DNA of 64,000 bases from JAJDTR01 sp965220415 (GTDB lineage: Bacteria > Poribacteria > WGA-4E > JAJDTR01), in assembly GCA_965220415.1 (NCBI GenBank), contig OZ244829.1:1488001-1552000 (forward strand). The letters are read 5' to 3'. The notes below the pieces were generated by a model. It was not told the origin of the DNA. It saw nothing but the letters and a program-made list of their open reading frames with translations, and did not search any database. Below, in pieces: positions 9,386 through 18,167 of the stretch. The stretch's first letter is position 1. Every line of letters begins with the position of its first letter. The position numbers and the translations under genes were made by a program.

Positions 9386-10705
9386 TTAAGAGTGCTCCTC
9401 CAATGTTACCACGAACCGTTTCAATCCCCCCAAGTGTCGTTCGGGTACTCTTGCCTTGACTAAGATAGCATCAACTTGATAATCGACCTCCAGCACTTCA
9501 CCATTCTTGAATACAAAATCTAATTTCTTGCCTTCTGAATACGGGAGCGTGAGCGATACGTCAACATCATCTTCCGCAAATCGATTGGTTAACTCCATTC
9601 TCAGGGCGGAAAGACCATCGCCGCGTCGAGCGGAAATATTGATGCTATCCGGGTATCGGCTTCGCAGCAGGCATAAAGGGGCTTCTTCCTCAAGACAATC
9701 TATCTTGTTAAACACCATTAACGTCGGTATTTCAGACGCACCCAGTTCATCAAGCACTTCGTTAACAGCGGCGATATGTTCTTCTACTTGTGGATGACTC
9801 ACATCGGCCACATGGAGGAGCAGTTTGGCTTCCGCAACCTCGTCAAGAGTTGCTTTGAACGCAGCAACCAGATGATGTGGAAGTTTCTTGATGAACCCGA
9901 CAGTGTCGCTCAGAAGAATACGGTGATGACTTGGTAATTTGATCGTGCGCGTGGTCGAGTCCAACGTTGCAAATAGTTTATCTTCAGCCTCTTGATTTTC
10001 ACCTGTAAGTTGATTAAAGAGTGTTGATTTGCCCGCATTTGTGTAACCAACAAGTGAGACATTTGCCATTTCCTTTCTACCGTGGCGTCTGATGCGACGT
10101 TGGGTTTCAATGTTTTGTAAGGATTTCTTTACCTTGGATATTTCTCGACGAATCAGGCGTCGGTCCGTTTGAAGTTGCGTTTCGCCTTCTCCGCGCATGG
10201 CACCTCCGACTCTTCCACCTCCGCCTGTCGCCTGGCGTGATAAGTGAGACCACATCCGTGTCAGTCGCGGTAATGCATATTCCAAACGGGCGAGGTCGAC
10301 TTGAAGCGTAGCTTCCTTTGTTTGTGCACGCTGTTTGAAGATTTCCAGAATCAAGCCTGTACGATCTACTACGACAATATCAAGCGCTTCTTCAATGTTG
10401 CGGGCCTGAGCAGGCGTAAGGTCTTCATCAAAAATGACTGTATCAGCACGTAATTCTTCAATCAATACTTGAAGCTCTTCAATTTTTCCTTGCCCAACAA
10501 AAAAAGTTGGATTCGGGGATTCGCGCGTTTGGACAATCTCGCCGATGACATTCATTCCGGCAGTGTCTGCAAGTTGTTCCAATTCTGCCAGTGAATCCTT
10601 CATTTCATGCATCAAGCCTTTTTTTAACTTCACACCGACAAGAATTGCTCGGTCTGGGAAGGTTCTCCACGTCGTTTCATTCATTTCGCGCATTTTTTCT
10701 TCCAA
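9386..10705 (-). CDS. hflX: GTPase HflX
   Basis: 439 residues, full length. The N-terminal HflX domain includes NPTFFVGQGKIEEL and VIFDEDLTPAQARNIE. It is followed by the glycine-rich QATGGGGRVGGAMRGEGE linker and a coiled-coil. The G domain has GYTNAGKST (G1), DTVGF (G3) and NKID (G4). HflX binds the 50S subunit and rescues or splits stalled ribosomes under stress. It is a stand-alone gene here. The true start may be the second Met (MREMNET, four residues in). It converges with the upstream permease gene. Confidence 0.97.
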   Translation of the reverse strand: MEEKMREMNETTWRTFPDRAILVGVKLKKGLMHEMKDSLAELEQLADTAGMNVIGEIVQTRESPNPTFFVGQGKIEELQVLIEELRADTVIFDEDLTPAQARNIEEALDIVVVDRTGLILEIFKQRAQTKEATLQVDLARLEYALPRLTRMWSHLSRQATGGGGRVGGAMRGEGETQLQTDRRLIRREISKVKKSLQNIETQRRIRRHGRKEMANVSLVGYTNAGKSTLFNQLTGENQEAEDKLFATLDSTTRTIKLPSHHRILLSDTVGFIKKLPHHLVAAFKATLDEVAEAKLLLHVADVSHPQVEEHIAAVNEVLDELGASEIPTLMVFNKIDCLEEEAPLCLLRSRYPDSINISARRGDGLSALRMELTNRFAEDDVDVSLTLPYSEGKKLDFVFKNGEVLEVDYQVDAILVKARVPERHLGGLKRFVVTLEEHS

Positions 10706-10857
10706 TCATTGTAATTCACGAAAAACATCTGTAATGGAATCCGCTATTATTGATTATATGTTTCCACAGGTGGTACCACGATGGATTGTACGGTTTCACA
10801 CGTAACTCTCCCGTTTCTTGGGTAAAATCACCCCATGCCAATCTCTTCAAACTCGAT

Positions 10858-11928
10858 TTATTGGACCAAGTTCAGGTTTTGATTCATCCGTTGGCAGACA
10901 GTTTCCCACACTTCATCGACCGCAATTAATTTCATGCAGACATTATCCTTGCAACGATTAGTGAATTGCTTGCAAGGGTTACACGGGACTTCGTGGCGGA
11001 CCGTACTATGAATGTGATCCAGTGGTTGGAAACGGATGTGGTTGCCGGGGCCAAACAGAGCTATTGTTGGCGTACGTAGTGCGGCAGCAATATGCATCGG
11101 TCCTGTATCATTCGTAAGGAAGAGATTACAACGTTCGATCAGAGCCGCCAACCGGCGAATCGGTTGGTTTCCGGCAAATGAAGTTGCTTGCTCGGCCATC
11201 AAATCGATTACATAATTGACCAGTTGGCACTCATCCGGTCCGCCGAATACAACTACCTGTGCGGCGAAGTCTCTGACCAAACGATCGCCAATTGCCGCAA
11301 AGCGGTCGGGCATCCATTCCCGCAATTTCCATCCAGCACCAGGAAATAATCCCACTGTTGGTCTGTCTGCGCAAATGCTTTGTTTTTCCATTGCCTTTCG
11401 TGCATATGTCCGATCAGACTCCGTGATGAATAGCTCCAAAGTACGATCTTTCGCCTCGATACCCACCGCATGCAGCAGGGAAAAGTAGCGATCAATGGCG
11501 TGTCCGGACGAATCGGGAACACGTACCGAACACAATATCCCATGGGGCTGATGATAACCTACTCGACACTTTGCGCCACTTGAGTATGCAAGCAGGCTCG
11601 TGCGAAATTTCCGCTGGAAATCGATGGTGAGATCGAATTGTCGTTCTCGAATGGCACGAGCCAACCGAATCATCTCAGACGTGTCCTTGTCTTTTGCACG
11701 ACGATCAAAGCCCAATACTTCGTCAAGGTGTGGGTTTTCTGTGAGTAAATCTGCGGATTGACTTGCTACAAGCATGGAAATACGTGCATTTGGAAAATGC
11801 TCGCGCACGGCACGGACCGCTGGGGAGGTAAGGACAATGTCGCCGAGTGAACTGAGACGTATCAACAGGATGTTTCTCAAATCAACCTCACTAATTATTG
11901 CGCTTCCCAAAGTCGCACGGCGTCTCAA
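10858..11928 (-). CDS. GT9 heptosyltransferase, WaaF-like
   Basis: 356 residues from the longest frame, whose first codon is TTG at 11928. A better start is the TTG at 11880: it has GAGG 5 nt upstream and begins directly at LRNILLIRLSSLGD, the conserved GT9 N-terminus, giving about 340 residues. The second half has VGLFPGAGWKLREW and FLTNDTGPMHIAAALRTP, which define ADP-heptose:LPS heptosyltransferases. It is the last gene of an apparent minus-strand operon with pgi (98 bp upstream) and the UDP-glucose pyrophosphorylase, so lipopolysaccharide or glycan assembly is the likely context. No ATG is available near the 5' end. Confidence 0.9.
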   Translation of the reverse strand: MRRRATLGSAIISEVDLRNILLIRLSSLGDIVLTSPAVRAVREHFPNARISMLVASQSADLLTENPHLDEVLGFDRRAKDKDTSEMIRLARAIRERQFDLTIDFQRKFRTSLLAYSSGAKCRVGYHQPHGILCSVRVPDSSGHAIDRYFSLLHAVGIEAKDRTLELFITESDRTYARKAMEKQSICADRPTVGLFPGAGWKLREWMPDRFAAIGDRLVRDFAAQVVVFGGPDECQLVNYVIDLMAEQATSFAGNQPIRRLAALIERCNLFLTNDTGPMHIAAALRTPTIALFGPGNHIRFQPLDHIHSTVRHEVPCNPCKQFTNRCKDNVCMKLIAVDEVWETVCQRMNQNLNLVQ

Positions 11929-12026
11929 CGTGCTGGATAGCTGGACATTTCAAAGCATGAACTTTTCACGAAGAACCTTCATGAATTTCTCTGTGCAAAC
12001 TCGTAAAGTGCAGATCGTTAGAAAAA

Positions 12027-13487
12027 TCATTTCTGTCGTTTTGTTGATGCGGCAATCCGACGCGTGCGTTCTTTATACCCTTCAACGCCATCCTGGCGGT
12101 AGGTCAGTTCTCTTGTGAAATCCACCATGTCAGTATCGTCCACGTGTAACGATTGCAAGCGCCCTTTGACCGCGACACTGTCCATCAACACCCGCATAAG
12201 TTTGCAGAGATTGTATACATCTCGCTGCGGAACAGACAACGTTGCGGTCGGAATGCCTGATTCGTTAAAATCTTCAATAGTGCCGCGGTAAGAAGCGGCT
12301 TGTACTTGATTCATTGACAACCCCTCAAATGTCTCTAGGTCGCCGCCAACGCCGGTACGTACCGGAATTGCCACGTCCTCTCCAAGTTCACGCCAACCGA
12401 TGAACAGGACGACCTTATCCCTTGGTCCATTCAGGATGCCGTTTAGAATGGAATGATTGCTAGTTGGACCGAGGGCGGAGATTACATTGAGTCCTTGGCC
12501 GCGTTCCTGAAGAGACTCGTCATAAAGTTGCACAAACCAGTCCCCAAAATAACGATTGTCCGCATAGTTATAAAATACTAGATTGTTCTTACCCGCCCAC
12601 ATTTCTGCAAGGTGCAACCATCGAGCAAGTCGATAAGGTACATTTTCGAATCCCGTGTATGGACTTTGGAATAATGCGTCCGCCTTGCCAACCCCGCTGA
12701 GAGCCTTTTGCACACGAGAACGCGGGGATTCACCTTTGCCCGCGGTCATAGCCAAGAAGAACAGGCCAACGGGCGAAAACGCGGAAAATCGGCCTCCAAC
12801 ACCCTCCGGCACGGGTAGTAATGTGTCTCCGTAAAACATGTGCTCCTGATGCATCCGGTACAGGGTGCTTTCAGGATTCAATTCGGTGGTTGCTAAGACT
12901 TGACGACGCCAGGATTCCGGATTTTTCGCGTTGCAACAACTCTGCAGCCTGTCGCGGATAATCATCAAGGTCGCAATAGTTTCGCCTGTTCGCCCCGACT
13001 TGCTTATCACGTTGAAAAGTGTCCTGCCCAATAGCTCACGCGCGGCTAACATCTCCAACAAACCGTTGAGGCGAAATGCGTCAAACGTATCGCCTGTAAA
13101 GTAGACCTCCGGCGCACTACCTCGTTCGTCCAAGGATAACAAATTGTGATAAGGATGGTTAAGCACATCATGAAATACACGGGCACTCAAGTCTGATCCA
13201 CCGATACCTATCGTTACAAGGACGGAGAAATCTCCACGCGCGCGGTTTGCCAACTCAAGTGTCCGTTCGACATGCTCATCTTCCAAATGGCTACGAACCC
13301 ACGCTCGCTGGTAGGACTCTAACTTGTCAAGTGACCAGTCTGCTTCTTGCTGAAATGACAACTGTATTGCCGCTATTCGACGGTCAAGTTGCCGACAATC
13401 AGATTCACTGACAAGCCGATCTAACGCCCCTCCACCGTTTCCGGTTACTAATTCAAACTGGGACCCAATGTGGCTCATCGTCTTCAT
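12027..13487 (-). CDS. pgi: Glucose-6-phosphate isomerase
   Basis: 486 residues. Two SIS subdomains are visible: FSVLVTIGIGGSDLSARV (about 87-104) and FNVISKSGRTGETIATL (about 157-173) in the first, and the late LNVISALGPTSNHSI segment carrying the conserved Gln/Thr-Asn-His-Ser region. This is the bacterial PGI pattern. It converts glucose-6-phosphate to fructose-6-phosphate. The gene lies 33 bp downstream of the UDP-glucose pyrophosphorylase gene on the same strand, so the two are probably co-transcribed and link hexose-phosphate to nucleotide sugar. Somewhat divergent from model PGIs, but all core motifs are in place. Confidence 0.88.
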   Translation of the reverse strand: MKTMSHIGSQFELVTGNGGGALDRLVSESDCRQLDRRIAAIQLSFQQEADWSLDKLESYQRAWVRSHLEDEHVERTLELANRARGDFSVLVTIGIGGSDLSARVFHDVLNHPYHNLLSLDERGSAPEVYFTGDTFDAFRLNGLLEMLAARELLGRTLFNVISKSGRTGETIATLMIIRDRLQSCCNAKNPESWRRQVLATTELNPESTLYRMHQEHMFYGDTLLPVPEGVGGRFSAFSPVGLFFLAMTAGKGESPRSRVQKALSGVGKADALFQSPYTGFENVPYRLARWLHLAEMWAGKNNLVFYNYADNRYFGDWFVQLYDESLQERGQGLNVISALGPTSNHSILNGILNGPRDKVVLFIGWRELGEDVAIPVRTGVGGDLETFEGLSMNQVQAASYRGTIEDFNESGIPTATLSVPQRDVYNLCKLMRVLMDSVAVKGRLQSLHVDDTDMVDFTRELTYRQDGVEGYKERTRRIAASTKRQK

Positions 13488-13520
13488 TCGTTCTTCATTC
13501 TGCGTCCTATATCGAAGCAG

Positions 13521-14918
13521 TCAATTCGCCCAGGTTCTTGATCCTTCAATCGTTGTTCCGTCATTAATCTTAATTTGCTTGCCTGATACGTTAATAAGTT
13601 CCACATCGCCGCTCAGCGTCACATTTGCCCCAAAGTTTATATCTCCCACTATTTTCAAGCGTTCACAGTCAATCAAAGACGGAACACCGCTAGGAAATCG
13701 CGCCTCCATATCGTCAATGAGCTGGTAATAGGAGTTGTCCAAGGTCACCAGAATCGGTCCTAATTTTCGATTAGGGTTGGGCATAACTTGAAAGTCGTCA
13801 CTCAACACGCAAATGTCCGATCGGGCCACCAGCAAATCCTCTGTCCTTTTCACTTGGACAAAGCGTGATTGGGGAACGCGGATCGCTGTTGCATTTTCGA
13901 AAACGGTGATTGCCGATCCCATTGCCGTCTCCAACTGGTAGACCTGGGGCGATGTGGGGTTTCGGGGATCGAGCGTTTTGCTGTTACGAATCATGGACAA
14001 GCCTAAGACACTGCCTTTGGAGTGCATCACTGTTTTCAAGGTAGGTAAATGTAGCCATAGGTTGTTTGTGTTAAAATACTTATGCCGATTTATGTCTTGG
14101 AAAGAGTCAATGTCGTCGGGTGGGCATTGAGCTACTTCTCGAAGGATGAGTTGACCAGAGGGCAATCGAGCAAGGTGCCCGCCTTTTCTGTGAGCCGGTG
14201 AGCGATTTGTAGCCTCCATGAGAAATGGCAAACGATTTTCGGCGAAGAATCCGAGGATGGTAGTGTCCATCACCGCACCAAGGTTGTCAGAATTGGAGAT
14301 AAATGCGTATTCATAATCCGCTCGTAACAATCTGTCCAACATTCCGCTTGTTACTAGCGAGGTGTATATGTCTCCATGTCCGGGCGGACACCACTCTAAA
14401 TCTCGATTTTCAGGCCAGTTCGCAGGACTGAGATCTGCCTGATTGATTTTCGGCACTTTATGTTGAACAAAATCCAGAGGGATATCGTCCCACAATTCCG
14501 GATAATCCTTTAGAACTGTGAGACAGTCATTTCGGGTCGAAAAACTGTTCATAAGTACCAGTCGCATTCCCCATGATTGAGTTTGCCGAGCGATGATGTC
14601 CAGGAATGACAATTCATCTTTAACAGTCAGCAATGATTTCGATTTAGCCATCCCCATGCTGGTCCCCAAACCACCATTTAACTTCAATACAACCGTGTTA
14701 GGCAAAAACCTTTCTCCTACTTTCGCCAACTCTTTTGGGAACTTTTCTAAGTCTGGAAGGTGTTCAACCGGGATGATGTTACTCTCTGGAATGAGACCAG
14801 TGTGCCCGTCAACCAACTGCGTATAATAAAACTTGAAGGTTTCAATTATAAGGTCGGATATTCCTTCATCCCTCATGCGTTTAGCGAAAGGGGTAAAATC
14901 GTGGTTAATCACTGCCAT
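13521..14918 (-). CDS. UTP-glucose-1-phosphate uridylyltransferase, eukaryotic (UDPGP) type
   Basis: 465 residues. It carries VVLKLNGGLGTSMGMAKSKS, the nucleotide-binding signature of the eukaryote-type UGP1/UDPGP family, then EWCPPGHGDIYTSL, YAFISNSDNLGAVMD and a C-terminal left-handed beta-helix-like tail (DINFGANVTLSGDVELINVS). It makes UDP-glucose from UTP and glucose-1-phosphate. This is not the GalU type usual in proteobacteria. First gene of a likely three-gene operon (UGP, pgi, GT9) on the minus strand. Confidence 0.93.
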   Translation of the reverse strand: MAVINHDFTPFAKRMRDEGISDLIIETFKFYYTQLVDGHTGLIPESNIIPVEHLPDLEKFPKELAKVGERFLPNTVVLKLNGGLGTSMGMAKSKSLLTVKDELSFLDIIARQTQSWGMRLVLMNSFSTRNDCLTVLKDYPELWDDIPLDFVQHKVPKINQADLSPANWPENRDLEWCPPGHGDIYTSLVTSGMLDRLLRADYEYAFISNSDNLGAVMDTTILGFFAENRLPFLMEATNRSPAHRKGGHLARLPSGQLILREVAQCPPDDIDSFQDINRHKYFNTNNLWLHLPTLKTVMHSKGSVLGLSMIRNSKTLDPRNPTSPQVYQLETAMGSAITVFENATAIRVPQSRFVQVKRTEDLLVARSDICVLSDDFQVMPNPNRKLGPILVTLDNSYYQLIDDMEARFPSGVPSLIDCERLKIVGDINFGANVTLSGDVELINVSGKQIKINDGTTIEGSRTWAN

Positions 14919-15439
14919 GATTTTTCACTATCGATCTACTTTACCGGAGACGAGATACACGCTGACGGTTTCTACCTAGCATCATGTTCATTTGGTGACA
15001 TGTGGATTGGATCAAGTCGATGTCCAACCCAAGCCTTGAATCAATAAGATTTGCAATTTGTCGACCGAAGTTATTCTAACATATCTGCCACAAACAATAC
15101 AATCGATTAGGATTAGCGATTTTGAAGACCCACGCAGGGCGCAGAGGAATCCATTAGCATACATATGTATCTATTCGCCCCGGCCTATACAAGTGTTTTT
15201 GGCCCAGGAGGAAGAAACCGGTATTAAATTCCTTTGCGACGTAGGTTCCCCATTTTCGAACTGATTCGAGAGGATTTAAGCCAGCACCATGACATTTCCT
15301 TGTCTTGATTTTTGGATTATCGACACATGCCAGATCAAAAAACGATTGACTGATAGTAGAAAAATCTGTTAGTATTCTCATTGTAATTCTATTGATAGAC
15401 AGTCATTACACAAAAAATTTCCAATGTGGGAGGTTTAAG
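14919..15439. other. Divergent promoter region, no gene recognised
   Basis: 520 bp between the minus-strand UGP operon and the plus-strand seleno-peroxiredoxin gene. Short open frames here have no recognisable domains. A Shine-Dalgarno GGGAGG at 15428-15433 serves the downstream ATG at 15440. No repeat element was seen, unlike most other intergenic gaps. Confidence 0.5.
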
Positions 15440-17026
15440 ATGAAGACAAGCTACGGAGCTAGTTTGCTCTTGATAGTTGCCATTCTGATTGCTGCCGTGA
15501 GCAGCGCACAAGGTGTTGTTGGTAATGAGGTTGGTAATGAAGCTCCGGATTTTACGCTTCCGAACACGGATAACGAATCGGTCACGTTGAGCGATCACCG
15601 CGGCACCGATAACGTGGTTCTTATCTTTTATCGCGGTAAGTTCTGACCGTTCTGCCGAGACCAACTCGTCGAGTTGCAGAGACATTATTCCGATTTCCTC
15701 GAGGCAGGCGCCGAGCTTTACGCCATCAGCGTTGATGCACCAGCAGAATCACGAGCATTTTTTGTGGACACACACGGTGTGCGATTTCCAGTGCTGTCCG
15801 ACCAGAGCCGGGAAACTATTAAGGCTTACGGAGTTCATGGCGGAATCTCAAACATCGCTATCCCATCTGCGTTTATCATAGACAAAGATGGGGTCATTCG
15901 CTGGAAATTTATTGGAGACACCTCTACCCGCGCGAATGTAGATATCATGCTACAGCAACTTGATGAACTTAAAAATGCTGTGCCAGATGAAGTTGGAGTT
16001 GAGATTGGATCTATAGCTCCGGATTTTACGCTTCCGAACACAGATAACGAATCCGTCATGTTGAGTATGCATCGCAACGTCGAAAACGCAATTCTCATTT
16101 TCTATCGTGGTCAGTGGTGACCGTTCTGCATCCGCCAACTCGGTGAGTTGCAAAGACATTATTCCGACTTCCGGGAATTAGGCGCCGAATTGTACACTAT
16201 CAGCGTCGACTCCCCTGAAGTGTCAAAGCGTGAGCTCGTACAGGGACTTGGCGTCCAATTCCCGGTACTATCCGATCAGAGCCGCGACACAATCAGGGAC
16301 TACGGTGTTCATGATCGGATTTCGAACATCGCAAAACCGTCCGCATTTGTCATTGACAAAAGCGGGATTATTCGTTATAAATACATCGGACACGCAACCG
16401 ATCGGCAGAGTATCGATACACTAATTGAACAACTCGAAACTCTTAATCTCGAAACACCCAAGAGTTTTCGCCTTTCGGTGCCTTCAGGAGCCAGCTTATT
16501 TCACCTGCCGAGAGTTGTTACCGAGGTCAACGACGAATCTCGCCCCATTACGAAGGTTAGCGATCTGTTTGAGGTACTAGGAGGGGAGGCCAATGTCCAC
16601 TGGTTGATTACCACGCCAGCGCCGACACGGGGCGGCTCCACGCAGTTTCAAGCATTCTTCCGACCTTCGGATGCCGACTTTCCCGTAAACGCCACGATTC
16701 AGCCGTACACGGGAATACTTGTCTACTTACGGAACACTGTGTCCATTGACCTTTCCGGCGATGCGCTTGAGGGAGAACTTCGACTATTTCCGGGGCCCAA
16801 CCTTGTTGGTATTCCTCACAAGAATGCTGGCATCCGCCGTGTTAGTGACTTCGCTCAATTTCCCAACTTTCTGGATAAGATTTCGCTCATTTCAATATAC
16901 GTCAACGGCACATTTCACCCAATCCTTCCAGATGACATTGCGTCCGGTGCGCTCAACGACTTTGAAATCTTGCCAGGACAAGCTTTTGTCGTGGTTGCGA
17001 AGGAAAACTGGTTCCAAAGGTTTTGA
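15440..17026 (+). CDS. Secreted tandem peroxiredoxin-like selenoprotein with two predicted selenocysteines (in-frame TGA at 15644 and 16118)
   Basis: One continuous frame of about 528 residues if both TGA codons are read through. The ATG at 15440 has GGGAGG 6 nt upstream. Residues 1-24 form a signal peptide (LLLIVAILIAAVSS). Two AhpC/TSA-type thioredoxin-fold repeats follow, each beginning GxxAPDFTLPNTDNESV (about 32 and 189). Each has FYRG(K/Q)(F/W)-TGA-PFC, so selenocysteine would be at residues 69 and 227 in a U-x-x-C motif where peroxiredoxin-like relatives have Cys. Downstream sequence (QL-x-ELQRHYSDF) continues the fold without a gap. The last ~190 residues are a separate domain (FPGPNLVGIPH...RRVSDF) of a kind seen in large secreted proteins. 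TGA is an ordinary stop in neighbours. Predicted role: periplasmic peroxide or thiol redox. Without Sec insertion it would be three fragments. Confidence 0.85.
15644..15676 (+). promoter_or_regulatory. Candidate bacterial SECIS hairpin for the first Sec codon
   Basis: TGA at 15644-15646 is followed after 21 nt by a 3-nt loop GTC (15668-15670) closed by a perfect 6-bp stem CAACTC/GAGTTG. The spacing and a G at the first loop position fit known bacterial SECIS architecture. The stem also encodes conserved residues, so coding constraint is an alternative explanation. Confidence 0.55.
16118..16150 (+). promoter_or_regulatory. Candidate bacterial SECIS hairpin for the second Sec codon
   Basis: Same layout as the first: TGA at 16118-16120, 21 nt, loop GGT (16142-16144), stem CAACTC/GAGTTG. 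The spacing is identical, and the loop again begins with G while the middle codon differs (Gly instead of Val). Confidence 0.55.
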
Positions 17027-17123
17027 GTCAATTAACAATGCGAAGGTGTAAATCTACAACTCCTAACCGTACTCAAAAAGTCTTGAGCCAACCTGAACCA
17101 CTCCATCTCCGCGATGTGTATCC

Positions 17124-18167
17124 ATGAATTCAGAGCAGACTTCCGCCCTGCTCCAGCAAGGTATTGCTGATAAAATTTTTCCCGGTGTAGTAGCCGTAAT
17201 CGCCGAGGACGGTGAGGTTACCTATCACGAAGCGTTCGGACATCGCATGGTTCTACCGCAAACCAAGCCGATGCGGCGTGATACCATTTTTGATCTTGCT
17301 TCATTAACCAAACCAATCGTGGTCGCGACACTGGCTATGCGCCTCGCTGAAGAAGGGTGCCTAGAGATTGATACGCCCGTCAATAATTTCCTTCCCGAAT
17401 TCAATCGTGAAAAAATAACACTTCTACATCTACTCACACATACATCGGGGCTGCCCGCGTGGCGCCCGGTCTATCTAAAAGTAAAATCGAGAGATAAGGT
17501 TATACGCTATCTTGGCGAAGTGGGGCTTGAATACTCAACCGGTCGGCAGGTTGTTTACAGTTGCCTTGGGTATATTCTGCTTGGCGAACTCATCCAACGC
17601 ACTACCGGACAATCGTTAGACCGTTTGGCGAAAGAATGGATTTTCGCACCTACTGAAATGATGACCACTCGGTATTGTCCGCCCTCGACATGGAAGGACA
17701 ATTGCGCCGCCACAGAGGATTCAAACAGCTTCGAGAGGCGTATGGTAAACGGCGAACGATACAATTGGCGCACGGGAGTTCTATGCGGGGAGGTTCATGA
17801 CGAAAATGCCAATTTCCTCGGCGGTGTTGCCGGCAACTCCGGCCTCTTTTCAACAGCAAGAGATCTCGCAAAATTCTGTCAGATTCTCCTGAATGGCGGA
17901 TCCAGTGTACTAAATTCTCATAGTATTCATCAACTGAGCAAATCCCATACTGCAGGACTGAATTCGGAACGTAGCATAGGCTGGATTATTTTAAGGGACG
18001 GTTCGCTCTATCACAGCGGTTTCACAGGTACGTCTATTCGCGTTCATCTTGACCGTAGGATGTTCGCTATCCTGCTCACAAACCGGGTTCATCCGGATGC
18101 ATCTCGCGAAGGCATTCTTGGTTTCCGAGACGAGTTCCACAAATTGGTCTTCGGCACGTGTAGCTAA
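17124..18167 (+). CDS. Beta-lactamase-family serine hydrolase (YbbE-like)
   Basis: 347 residues, no signal peptide. The class C beta-lactamase/esterase fold is shown by the SxxK motif SLTK (S60, K63), LLHLLTHTSGLP (about 112-123), a Tyr box YSCLGYILLGE and the late HSGFTGTSIRV in place of KTG. It overlaps the next gene (NamZ) by 1 nt, TAATG. Its position beside NamZ and AnmK matches the Bacillus ybbE-ybbC arrangement, so it probably acts on cell-wall fragments or their esters rather than on antibiotics. The exact substrate is not deducible. Confidence 0.85.
   Translation: MNSEQTSALLQQGIADKIFPGVVAVIAEDGEVTYHEAFGHRMVLPQTKPMRRDTIFDLASLTKPIVVATLAMRLAEEGCLEIDTPVNNFLPEFNREKITLLHLLTHTSGLPAWRPVYLKVKSRDKVIRYLGEVGLEYSTGRQVVYSCLGYILLGELIQRTTGQSLDRLAKEWIFAPTEMMTTRYCPPSTWKDNCAATEDSNSFERRMVNGERYNWRTGVLCGEVHDENANFLGGVAGNSGLFSTARDLAKFCQILLNGGSSVLNSHSIHQLSKSHTAGLNSERSIGWIILRDGSLYHSGFTGTSIRVHLDRRMFAILLTNRVHPDASREGILGFRDEFHKLVFGTCS

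Noticed and set aside
15392..15646. Reading the peroxiredoxin region as three separate genes or as a frameshifted pseudogene
   Set aside because: All three segments share one frame, the two TGA codons fall at the same motif position, and the protein aligns without gaps across them.
15440..17026. Genetic code change in which TGA is a normal sense codon
   Set aside because: Several complete genes in the window, including this one, end naturally at TGA.
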